Positions 11,292 to 21,534 of a stretch of DNA of 64,000 nt are shown here, in pieces. A model generated the notes under the pieces. It was not told the origin of the DNA, searched no databases, and saw only the letters and a program-made list of their open reading frames with translations. Each line of letters begins with the position of its first letter. Position 1 is the first letter of the stretch. Made by a program: the position numbers and the translations under genes. This stretch comes from Stenopsyche tienmushanensis (Eukaryota; Arthropoda; Insecta; Trichoptera; Stenopsychidae), in assembly GCA_008973525.1 (NCBI GenBank), contig WACJ01000224.1:62001-126000 (forward strand). The letters run 5' to 3'.

Positions 11292-11565
11292 CAGCGCTTC
11301 TTAAACTTATGTAGTCCGCGGACCTCCTTTTGGAGTAAAATTTCCTTCGTGGACCCCCTCTTGAGCAAATTTTTTTCGCGGACCCCCTTTCGAACAATTT
11401 TTTTTTTGGTGAACTTCATCCCAACCTTTATGACTTAGTTTTTCAAACAAACAAATATTTCCTGGCTAAAATAGAGCTTCTTATAATGTTTTCTGTAAAT
11501 AATTTCACGAAAATATCTTGTTCATCTACAGATAAATGTTTTTTTTTATATCTTCGCGGAGTGGG
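11292..11565 (-). mobile_element. Inverted copy of the adjacent hAT MITE
   Basis: It starts CAGCGCTTCTTAAACT and follows the 10869-11144 element in reverse orientation through the AAAATATCTTGTTC block and a degraded CGCGGAGTGGGTCCC. The 8 bp before it are GTCTATAC, the exact reverse complement of the neighbour's duplication. The mirror symmetry extends into flanking ATAATTATA/TACAATTAT. The far terminus is lost. Confidence 0.8.
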
Positions 11566-12439
11566 TCCCACTACTATATTTTGTCAAACTATAAAAAATA
11601 TTTTATGTATATGTTCAATAGTTAATGCACTAAATATCAAAATTATATATTTAATACTTTTTGCATTAAAAAAATATTTTAGGCCCAACAAGGTAAAACC
11701 GTCCCATTAAGCATGTTGATAATTTCACTATTCATTTATAAATCTTCTCTGACTTCCTATTTATTCCTTATCGCCTATATCTTTTTACGGATATAATATT
11801 TTGAGAAGAAAAAAACTGCATAAGTTGCCTGGATGAATGAATATGCAGCTGCAATATGGTCAACTGTTAAAAACGCGTCCTATAATAACTAAATACGGGT
11901 TTTGATAATAGTTTGTAAATATAATAATACTATAATATCGATGTGATATTAATTATGCGAATTACCGATTCATTTCATAATTAACTTTGTTATAAATTAT
12001 TCAAAATGCTTTACCCTATATATTTTATATTAAACTATGACAAACAATAATTTTTATTCTCTGTAAATACGAATTAAAAGAGAAAATTGATTTATTTTTG
12101 TAAATATCATTCTTGTTTTTATTTTTGTTAATTTTTTAAAAGCTACGTCAAAATACATCAGACCGGCTCGACATTCTTCGCTCAGGTACATTTTTTCGGT
12201 CGGCACTAAAAGAGAGACATTCAAAATGAGTTTGTCAATTGATCCTACGAAAGGTTTTTTGTATTTGATTTATAAGAAAGAAGTCACTTATAGGGTTGCT
12301 ATGTAAAGAATAAAGGAAATAAAAAATAGTTGAGAAAGTGAAGAATGGAAGTTGGAATGGTCGAAACGAAGCGTGCTTGGTGTACTATTTTGTACGTCGG
12401 CTTCGCATCTAGTTTACATCCAAGTCTAAAATTACTAGG

Positions 12440-12820
12440 CCTGCGGAGCTACATACGCACGGGCGGGGGGGTGGGTTTTTGGGGGTGTAGTGGCTCGAGC
12501 CCTAACGTCTCAAGTCCTGGCCGCGGCCAAGCCGAACAGCCCGGCTGCCCGGCCAGGCCGCGCGGTCAAACGACCTAAATCGGCCCATGTCAAGGGAGCG
12601 CAACACGATCTTGTAGTTCTGAGCGCTCACCTAAGTACGTTTGAATCGAACGCACGTTCGGAGGGAGATTCGAAACCCACACCCCCACCACCCCATCCCT
12701 GGACCGGTCCGCACCACCACCGCCCAGTCGAAGGGGGTGGTCCAGGGGTCCACGCGGATGAGGGAAGCTGCGCGGCCAGGGGCTGGGGAGAAAGTGTATA
12801 GTGGACTTCTCGCATGGCTT
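12440..12820. other. GC-rich island upstream of the gene
   Basis: About 380 bp of high-GC, CpG-rich sequence stand out sharply from the AT-rich surroundings, with G runs near 12461-12485 and C/CACC runs near 12678-12725. Open frames occur on both strands (about 60-100 codons) but they overlap each other, which is expected in GC-rich DNA. It might be a distal promoter or first exon of the zinc-finger gene about 5 kb downstream, or an unrelated element. I cannot decide. Confidence 0.4.
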
Positions 12821-14888
12821 GACTTGTATTTTCTATTCCTCTTCAAGGAATATACGAAATTTCAGCCCGTAGGCTTGCTTTCGAACCGTATATAAATACA
12901 CCTACCTTGTGCCATGTACCTATATCTACTATGCGCATACACTTATACACTTAAACATATATCCCATACAAATGCTTTTATCTACCTATACTCTATATAG
13001 ATAGGCTTACCAAGCATCCCGGTTCGACCGGGACTGTCCCAGCATCCCGCCTAATTCATAAAATAATTGTGTTCCTGTTATATTTGTCAATAATACTGCA
13101 CGAATGACGAAGACGTAAAAATTAAACCCTTATGAGGTTAAGCACGATTATAAAAGAATGAGGATAAATCATTTTATATGAAATTTCAAAAAAAAAAAAC
13201 GTTAATAAAATATTTATTCATATTAAATTGGGGAATGCAATGTTTCGTTTTTGAAATGTTAATAGTGCATCCATCAACTTGCGCAAATTTATATATATTT
13301 TTTTAAAAATTAGATATCCGGTATCAGATGTAGGCGATCTCTTAAGAACGATTAGGGCAGATATATGAATGGGATAGATATGGGAGGGGGATATCAAATT
13401 TATAATATATTTAATTTTTCAGATCCATGAATCCGCTATAAATCTGGGTCTAAAATATTGATTTCACGCTTTGTATGCAAATTGCGAATGCACACCATAA
13501 TGAATTTTCTCATCAATAATTGCAACGAAATTCACGAAAAATTTATCAGAAGAGTTGATGTAACAATTTATTTACTTGACACAGGTATCTTATATTCCGT
13601 ATTAGGATTTTCGTTAGTGATAATCCATACTAAATCAAAGTACATACATCTAAATTGCACTGCAAATTCAAGTTAGGTTGTGATTAAGATCGATAGTGAT
13701 ATCAACGCGATACTTTTTTCATATTGAAAATAATAAATTACTTATTAGTAAAAAATCATTGAATTAAATTAGCACTCAATAGAAAGGAAATATCATCATT
13801 CGCCATATAAATAAGTTTGTATCATTAATACAAAATATCAAGTTTTTCGTATTTAAAACAAAGCATTTCGGTGAGGGATGGATTCACTAAGAAAATTATT
13901 GTTATTCATAAGAAATTATGGCATCTTTTAAAGACATTTTAGCTTTTTGATCTAATCAAGATGTATTTAATATGCGCTTCATGCACGTTTAACTATTTAT
14001 TTCACATAGTCAATTTTAGACAAATTACTGAAGAATCATTCTAAAAAAGTTTAACCGACCTAACGAATGACGTGACTATTAAATATGTGACTATGACTGC
14101 TCAAATAATTATTTTTTGCATATTATAGATCAGTACGAAAATCTAAAACAAATGGCTATGGTGTTCATTATTTTCAAGTATAATTGATATCTTAACGTTT
14201 TTACATTTTATTGAACAAATTGCACCATAAAATGCAATTTATTTAAGATTAACACATGATAAATGCGTATACTAATACATTAATTTTTTCGGATGTGTCG
14301 ACTAAAATAATATTAAATTAATAGAAATAAAATATAGTCGGAAATCCGTGCGTCTACTCTCCCTGATTGTATTTTGATATTGGCGCTTTTCTTCTGCGAT
14401 TATTGGCTTATTTCATCTTTATCCACAAATATGAGCATCGATAATTTTGTATTTACATTTCGAACGTTTCAATTATGTAATAGATGATTTTATTATAAAT
14501 CAAAAGTTGGTGGATAGCCTCAAAAACGGATGAGAAAGCGCCAGCGATGCTTTTATCTATTCTTTGATTTGAATAATAAGATCTCGTTTAACAAATTTTC
14601 GTCGCTGAATGCGTCCCTAATTATTCGCTTTGATCTCGGAATTTACATATACGACTTTATTGAAGCATAAACTTACACGGAGGTGCATTTAAACCACCCC
14701 TATTCAGAAGTTATGCAGCTGCAGAGCAAAGCTTCTGATCGACGTTGGTAGTTTTCAACTTCTCTCGAATCCAGAATCTGAATTCCAGCGAATTCAGACA
14801 AGTTGGCATGGCCACTATATAAGAAACAATGAAGATCTTTACCGTGTCCTATTAAATTATATTATGCAAAGTAGGGAGTGAGATGAGG

Positions 14889-14937
14889 AGTGCTTAAATC
14901 TGCTCGAAGTGCTTAAATCTGCTCGAAGTGCTTAAAT
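14889..14937. repeat. 19-bp tandem repeat
   Basis: The unit TGCTTAAATCTGCTCGAAG occurs about two and a half times in direct succession, with the last copy breaking off after TGCTTAAAT. Confidence 0.85.
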
Positions 14938-17588
14938 GCATCAATGGTTTATCTGAAATAATTACTATGAATTAATCTATACATGCCGATGAATCTGCTG
15001 CCGTTGTACTGAATACATATATGGAATTGAATGCGAGTTATTCGTGGATGAATTTGATGATAATCAATTAATCTCTATAAGATTCGGTTCAAATTGATGT
15101 TCACTCGGATGCAGCGAGCGTATATAAAACATTTTGGCGGAGAAGCTGAGTAAGCATATGACCATTTCTAGGAACGAAAAAAATGGATAAAGTGGGATGA
15201 TGTATGTGGAATATGGATAAGAAGAGATGAAGGATGAGTTAAATGCGTATACGTGATGGATTGAGACGCACAAAGGTAAGGGTTAGCTGATTTCAGGGTT
15301 CCAGATTGCGGCATTCTTTAGCGACTTAATGCCGTGTGACGCGCATCTTTGCAATTTTGGTCATATTGAATCATTTTTGTTAAATTGTCCAAAATCAGAT
15401 ATCGGACACCCGGTAGAATTTTCGTTCTTCGACACGCAGTGCGCATTCGTTTTTGAATCATAGGAATGCAAGTTTGCGAAATCAGAATGTTATTTGGTGC
15501 GTCCTTTTTGCAGACGACCAATGACTTCTCAGATCAGATGAACAATACCATCATATCATGTTTGATTAATAACGAATACATATTTATTTTCCGTCAAGAG
15601 GCCAAAAGAATATATAAATATAAAATAGTGTACAGTTGGACGGATTTAAATACAGTAGAATTCGCTTAATTCAAGAGACAAAGGATGCTCAAAATATTAT
15701 TCAAGGATATCGAGTAGGTGGACATTTTATTGGATCGATTCTGCGAATGCGAAAAATCATAAAAAGCGCTTTGGGAATTAAATCAGACGATCGACACGAT
15801 TTCATTATTGTTTTAAAATCAGTTTTGCCAATCTGCATCGTTAAAAATCGCGCGTGCAAATTATTACGCCTGTGACTCAAATTCGGATTATAGCTGTTTA
15901 AATTCTAATAAATTCAAAATAAATGTAGAGCTTGTTATCTTTCGAAAAATTTGAAATTACCATATCCATTGGCTAATGATAAACTCCCCCATTATCTCTT
16001 TTGTGTTGCGTTTAAGCGATTCAAGTGGCATTGAATGCGATAACATCAATTCTAAGAATTTGTATTTTTTCCATACAATTACGAGCACATTTGAAATGGA
16101 AAGCGAACTTTAACAAATGCCACGATAATTTAAACTAATCGCTCATTGAATATATAATGTATGCGAGGTATTACCAAATTGAAATCATTTACATAAAATA
16201 ATCCGTTATGATCATTGCAATTCCAAATCATCAAATGATTCTATGAAGTATCGATATGAAACCGACAATTCTTCAATATTTTTTTCAACACCTTATATGC
16301 ATGTATTTATACGCTGTTCAATAATTGCATTAAATCAAAACAACCGGTACGGAGCGATTCATTTGATTGCATGGAGCGATGGAGTCTTCTACAAACACCA
16401 TTCAAATTTTATTCATAAATGGATTTAAATGCAATTTCGCAAAAAAAAATGAATCAATAACTATATTAAAATATAATGAATCAAGTTTTTTAAACTGATT
16501 CAAAACGATGTTCCTTAACGTTTCGCCTTGCGAGTTCCAACCCTTATTTATAGAAGGCTTTGTTAATTTTTTTCGCATACATGGCGCAAAATATGTTCCA
16601 ATTATATATTGTATTACTTTTCAACCCCACGGGTATATCATCCACAGGGTGGAGTTTTTCAACCGACGGTATTCGTAGCGGATCCATTCGCTCAAAATTT
16701 TGACAGCAACGCTTACATTTATCCGAGACATACGAGTTCGATGATATACGCAATAATTGCATCGAATGATTCAAATCGGAAATGACACACGTTTCTCAGT
16801 ATATTTGACCGTGACCTGATGAATTTCACCGTGGTATTTCCAAATAGCTCATGCAGAATCATTGCGAATTATAATTCGGGTTCATAATCATTTATCGATT
16901 GTGAACGTTGTATATAAACTTGGATCGGCGTGCTTAAATTTGAATAATTATCTATTTGTGAAATAAATCATTTTATATTTGGAATGCTTCTGAACAATAA
17001 TAAGTCTTTCGTGACAGTATTGTTGAATATTAAGCTTGAATTACCTTATAATTATGTATTAAATTTGTGAATTACAATATATGATAGCGATAACGCCCGC
17101 TTTCGATGTATAAATTCGTGGAATTTCTTTAGAAAGTTCTGCAGTGTGTGTTCTAATTCGTTTTATTCAATAAATGTATTTCTCTATGAAATCGAATGCA
17201 ATGTATCGAATCGAGCAGGATATGATGTTATGGAAGCTGTGGATCGCCGGAGATGTTGACGAATCGCAATAGATCTCGGTCACCGCCGCAAAGAATGTTA
17301 TTATTTGTGATTCATCGATTTGCGTGAGAACGAGATTCGATCATTTGACGATCGCGTGTGTGAGTGCGAACCTCAATGGATTTCAGGTTTATCGGCGAAT
17401 GTGTTCTCAAAGAATTAGTCTAGAGCTGCAAAGGTCGAATAACACATTTACATATACAGGCCGGTTCATAAGTGTCCTGTGTTAGTACTCTGTTTCATGA
17501 ACAGTGACCTTTTATTGCCTTGACCCAGTGGAACTTTTTTCACAAACGATTCTGCAATACGTATTCGAAATATTCGGGCGAAAATGCT

Positions 17589-17596
17589 TATAAAGG
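17589..17596 (+). promoter_or_regulatory. Candidate TATA box
   Basis: TATAAAGG followed by a GC-rich step lies about 175 bp before the start of the GC-rich leader. Position and sequence suit a core promoter element, but TATA-like strings are common in AT-rich DNA, so this is only a candidate. Confidence 0.25.
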
Positions 17597-17764
17597 CGCT
17601 GATGAATGAATATCGAGAAATTTGGATTGAGAATCCGCATTCGACGGGCGTTTTAATTTGTCGCGGTTAGTATTAAAATGCAAAGGGTGCGAATTTAGGC
17701 GCGGCGTCGATGTCATGTGCACGTGCATTAAAATAATAGCAAAGAAAAGTTTAATTGAGGGAAT

Positions 17765-18321
17765 AGATTCGGGCGGCGTTGGGGTGTGGGCGGGGGCGGG
17801 CGGGTGAGGCCACCCCCCTCGCCGGACATGCCGGCCGCTTCAATTTGAAAAAATCTCGTGGGCAGCGGGGAAGAAGGAGGAGGCGCGCAGCATCCCGTTC
17901 TTGCACGGAAGAGAAGGCGCGCGTCTTGAAAGAGCAAAGCGTGAGCTGGCGGGCCGCGACGGCCATCCCCATCCCCGGCGCCGAGCGAGAGAGCGCGCCC
18001 CTTCCTTTTCTCCTGATAACTCGCCAGAGGAAATCTGGCCCCGGCGTCCGGCAGTCGACACTTGGCCGGCGCGCCGCGCGGTCGCTTCCACGTGCCCGCC
18101 GCGTGCCATTGTTTACGTTCGCCCGAACATGCCGCGCGCCAGTGCGCCCGCGGCCCGCGCCACCTCAGTGCGTTCAGTGCGCTCCCGGCACTTGTGAAGC
18201 ACGCCGACCATGTGATAGCGTCCGCGAGACATGTTTTGACTTTCTTTTTGTTTTATTTTCTTTTAATTTCCTCCGCGGGACCGACCCTCGTTCGCGCGGA
18301 GCGCCGCTCCCCGGCCGACGA
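17765..18321 (+). promoter_or_regulatory. GC-rich leader / CpG-rich 5' region of the zinc-finger gene
   Basis: Base composition switches abruptly to high GC with many CpGs just upstream of the coding block. The frame of the gene happens to stay open back to an ATG at 17779, adding 181 codons. That extension is Arg/Ala/Pro-rich low complexity without a domain, and other frames are open too, so I read this as leader and promoter-proximal DNA, not protein. A pyrimidine-rich tract at 18233-18274 may mark a splice acceptor (see separate entry). Confidence 0.55.
18233..18300 (+). other. Possible 3' splice acceptor in the 5' leader
   Basis: A strongly pyrimidine-rich tract (TTTCTTTTTGTTTTATTTTC and following TTTTAATTTCCTCC) interrupts the GC-rich leader, and a candidate AG lies at 18299-18300. 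This is the arrangement expected of an intron end, and it would place the ATG at 18322 about 20 bp inside the exon. No matching donor was identified. Confidence 0.35.
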
Positions 18322-21300
18322 ATGGCTAACAACGGCACCGTCACTACCGCCTTCCCGACCAGCCAGCACCACTGCAAGGACTGCGGCCTCTACTTCGAGT
18401 CGGGAAAGTCGCTCGAGGTGCACTTCCAGTATCACAAGGAGAACCTTCTCAGCAAGTGGGCCACTCAAGCGCAGAGCGCCCAAAACGATCTCGAAAACAA
18501 CAACAACACCAAAGTGAAACGCGAGCCCGTTCCGGCGGACTCCAACAGCGACGCCATGATGACCAAACCGAGCCCCGAGTTCCAGCAGAGGTCGACGCCG
18601 GAGACGTCGGCGCCCTTCGGGCATCCGGCCACCCCGCAGAGCTACCACAGTGCGCCCTCGCCCTATCAGACGCCCGAGCAGACGGGCTTTTCGCCGGGAC
18701 AGTTTCCTCCGTACGGCCCGCCGCAATTCGCGGCCGACCAGCAGCCCGCCGGTTCCTGGGACGTCTACCACGCGGACTACGCCGCGCACCGCGCGCCCCG
18801 CTTCCACCCTTACGGCGCGCTTCCGGAGCGATCTTCGCACGTGTCTTCGTCGAGCCCGGTGTACGGCCAGCCTCCGAGTCAGCCGACGCCGTCTCCTTCG
18901 CCGAAACAGTGCGACAAGTGCGGTTTCGTGTGCGACTCCGCGGCCCAGCTCAACGAGCACTGTTCGACGTCCCATCCGCCGACGCCGCAGGGCCACTATC
19001 GGCAGCCGCAGGGCTATCCGCCCTCGAAGCACTACGGAGGTTTCCAGCAAGAGGCCGAGCCCGAGATCAAGGAGGAGCAGGAGGAGTCGGCCGACATCCT
19101 GGATCTGGACTCGCAGAAGGTCGTGCATCCCGGCGGCGACGAAAACGGGCTCTTCGAGCACGGCGCCCCGCAGCCGCACCACAACGGGCCGAATCCTCAC
19201 TCGGTCTCCGCCATGCTCTCCTGGCCGGATAGATACGGCCATTCGCACATGAACGGAGATTCGCAGGAGCACAAGATGTATCCCGAGCAGAAGTTCATCC
19301 CGCACGACCAGAAGCTCTATCCGCACGAGCAGAAGCTGTATCACGACCAGAAGATGTTCGCGGCCGCCTCCGGGCAGCACGAGAAGGGCTCGTTCGTCCA
19401 TCAGGATCAGAAGCTCTATCAGCCGCACCAGATGTCGATCGCCGACTATCAACCGGGCCCGTCGTCCTCGCGGCAGGACATGCACCAGGCGGGCCCGTCG
19501 ACGACGCGACCGGACGTCCTGCAGTCGGGTCCGTCGTCGACGCGCCAGGAGATGCACCAGCAGCAGGGCTCGTCGGCGTATCGCTCGTTCGAGTCGCCGG
19601 CCGGCTCGCAGATCTCGAGCTCGCAAGCGTCGAACTCGTCGGCGAGCGCCGTCCCGCCGATCTCGGGCCGCGGCGCCAATTGGAAGTCGAACGAGGCGCG
19701 CCGCCCCAAGACGTACAACTGCACGGCCTGCAACAAATGGTTCACGAGCTCGGGCCACCTGAAGCGTCACTACAATACGACGCTTCACAAGAACGCCGTG
19801 AGGTCTTCCGGCCAGCCCGATCCGGCGACGCTGCCCATCAGCACGCACCATCACCCGTCCAGGGATCCGACGCACGGAGGCCGCGGCCAGGCCTCGAGCG
19901 CGGGCGACCCTAACGCGCAGAGCCCACTGCCCTCCGACGACGTCCGCAGCCCGGAGGACCCGCAGGGCGGCTCTCAGTTCACCGCCCAAAACTTCGACCG
20001 GCCGCCGCATTCTGGTATGTCTCAATCGATTAAAGGCTCTTACATGCACCATCCGAACAGCGCGCAGAACAACCAACCCCTCGGCAACAACCCGCTGGCG
20101 AACCACCCTCTGCCTCATCAGCTCGGCACGCATCCGCTCGCGATGGGAAACCAGCCGCCGGGCTTGGGCAACCCGCTGGACTCCGGCCACCATCCGCAGG
20201 GCGTCTCCGCGGGCGATCAACCTAGTTCTTTGAGCAATTCTGTCGGAAATTCCCCAAACGGGTTGGCAGGTCCCTCCGTGCATTTAAATCATCACCATTC
20301 GAGGGGCCTGCTATCGGTTTCAATCAACAATGCTATATCTCCGCTTTCGGGCCACAATCTACCGCCGTTCAGCCACTTGACGGCCAATCCGTACAATCCG
20401 GCTGCTACGGATCATCCGGCGCTTACGCCGCAGGAGCCGCCCCCGTCCATCTACTTAACTCAGAATTTTCAGCAGACTTTGGCTCCGAACCACCCAAACG
20501 GGATGTCCCCCCACGTTATGGATACGGCTTCCAACATAACCAGTACTATTGGTGAGGTATCTGCGGAGCACTTCGGGCTCGAATCTAATGGGCCTCTGCC
20601 GAGCTTCGCTCAATTCCAAAATCAACGTTACGGTATCTTAGTACCAAATTTCTCACCAATACATAACGTGGGGGGCTCCACCCCTAGCGATATTTCGCAA
20701 ATTCAGAGCTATATCATAGTAGACGCGCCATACTCTTACATGTCTTCGCATCATCATCACATGGGGGCGCAGATTTCTCCGGACGGAAGCAGCGCCGGGA
20801 CGGCCGAGCCCGATATCCCGAGCGATTATCATCTCACCGATCTCGAGATGTCCAAGTCTAGCGCGCACATGAATCAATTCTCGATCAACCGTCCGATCAA
20901 GGAGGAATATATAACGCCGGACGACGCTCATCTCACCAATCTCGACCAGGCGATCAAATCCGTCAAGCAGGAGTACATATCGCATAACATCGTCTCATCG
21001 GCCAAGCAGAAGGATCAAGACATATCGAACAAAGAGAACTACGAATCGCACGTCAATTCGCCGCCGAGTCCGAGCATTCAGGCCGAATACGACAACAATG
21101 GCTCGCCGTCCATCTCGTCGACCGTTTCCGGTCTTCCGCTGACATCCAGCAACAAGCTCTCGGGAGAGACGGGCTCTCCCGACATCCACAAATGCTTCGA
21201 GTGCGACAAGCTCTTCAACCGAGCTTGCTATTTGACCCAACACAACAAGTCTTTCCATTCCGGAGTCAAACCGTTCAAATGCACCCGATGCGGAAAGAGA

Positions 21301-21534
21301 TTCCCGAACGGCGTCAGCTACGAAGAGCACTACTCGAAGCACGCCGGCGATAAGCCCTTCAAGTGCGATCTGTGTCCGAAGCAGTTCAACCACAAGACGG
21401 ACCTTCGTCGGCACATGTGCCTGCACTCGGGAGAGAAGCCCTATTCCTGTTTCCAATGCGGCAAGGGATTCATTCGCAAGGACCACATGATCAAGCACTG
21501 CGAGACCCACCGCAAGAAGACCAAGTGCGCATAG
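18322..21534 (+). CDS. C2H2 zinc-finger protein, 1070 aa, single exon
   Basis: Probable nuclear DNA-binding transcriptional regulator. Seven C2H2 fingers are visible. Three are isolated: finger 1 at residues 18-38 (C18, C21, H34, H38), finger 2 at 197-218 (C197, C200, H213, H218) and finger 3 at 467-489 (C467, C470, H483, H489). Four form a tandem array at the extreme C-terminus: 958-979, 987-1007, 1015-1035 and 1043-1063, with Kruppel-type linkers such as HSGEKPY and HAGDKPF. Between them are long disordered stretches rich in Pro, Gln, His, Ser and Asn. These include an E/DQK-(L/M/F)-Y repeat at about 314-372, three 12-residue GPS-S/T-x-R repeats at 379-414, and an NPL-rich segment at about 582-636. 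Four lysines fit the SUMO consensus (hydrophobic-K-x-E): K66, K250, K860, K882. The start at 18322 is chosen because MANNG begins the first sequence with non-biased composition, just before finger 1; the frame is open upstream. The CDS is far more GC-rich than its surroundings, except that about 20220-20740 is less so. The ortholog is not recognised with certainty. Confidence 0.95.
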   Translation: MANNGTVTTAFPTSQHHCKDCGLYFESGKSLEVHFQYHKENLLSKWATQAQSAQNDLENNNNTKVKREPVPADSNSDAMMTKPSPEFQQRSTPETSAPFGHPATPQSYHSAPSPYQTPEQTGFSPGQFPPYGPPQFAADQQPAGSWDVYHADYAAHRAPRFHPYGALPERSSHVSSSSPVYGQPPSQPTPSPSPKQCDKCGFVCDSAAQLNEHCSTSHPPTPQGHYRQPQGYPPSKHYGGFQQEAEPEIKEEQEESADILDLDSQKVVHPGGDENGLFEHGAPQPHHNGPNPHSVSAMLSWPDRYGHSHMNGDSQEHKMYPEQKFIPHDQKLYPHEQKLYHDQKMFAAASGQHEKGSFVHQDQKLYQPHQMSIADYQPGPSSSRQDMHQAGPSTTRPDVLQSGPSSTRQEMHQQQGSSAYRSFESPAGSQISSSQASNSSASAVPPISGRGANWKSNEARRPKTYNCTACNKWFTSSGHLKRHYNTTLHKNAVRSSGQPDPATLPISTHHHPSRDPTHGGRGQASSAGDPNAQSPLPSDDVRSPEDPQGGSQFTAQNFDRPPHSGMSQSIKGSYMHHPNSAQNNQPLGNNPLANHPLPHQLGTHPLAMGNQPPGLGNPLDSGHHPQGVSAGDQPSSLSNSVGNSPNGLAGPSVHLNHHHSRGLLSVSINNAISPLSGHNLPPFSHLTANPYNPAATDHPALTPQEPPPSIYLTQNFQQTLAPNHPNGMSPHVMDTASNITSTIGEVSAEHFGLESNGPLPSFAQFQNQRYGILVPNFSPIHNVGGSTPSDISQIQSYIIVDAPYSYMSSHHHHMGAQISPDGSSAGTAEPDIPSDYHLTDLEMSKSSAHMNQFSINRPIKEEYITPDDAHLTNLDQAIKSVKQEYISHNIVSSAKQKDQDISNKENYESHVNSPPSPSIQAEYDNNGSPSISSTVSGLPLTSSNKLSGETGSPDIHKCFECDKLFNRACYLTQHNKSFHSGVKPFKCTRCGKRFPNGVSYEEHYSKHAGDKPFKCDLCPKQFNHKTDLRRHMCLHSGEKPYSCFQCGKGFIRKDHMIKHCETHRKKTKCA

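Larger units (their letters stand above)
12830..17764. other. Transposon-free region upstream of the zinc-finger gene
   Basis: About 5 kb of AT-rich sequence without any repeat end or transposase remnant that I recognise, and no convincing coding exon. It may hold regulatory DNA of the downstream gene. Short open frames (fewer than 80 codons) show no domain. Confidence 0.45.

Noticed and set aside
17779..18321. A 181-residue N-terminal extension of the zinc-finger protein
   Set aside because: The frame is open but low complexity (Arg/Ala/Pro), several frames are open in this GC-rich leader, and a pyrimidine tract suggestive of an intron end lies within it.
18456..19252. Overlapping 200- and 258-codon frames on the plus strand inside the gene
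   Set aside because: They are out-of-frame readings of GC-rich coding DNA with Arg/Ala-rich products and no motifs.
18253..20283. A 676-codon open frame on the minus strand opposite the zinc-finger gene
   Set aside because: It is an Arg/Val/Leu-rich shadow created by the GC-rich, strongly codon-biased sense strand. It has no domain, and composition and frame follow the sense gene.
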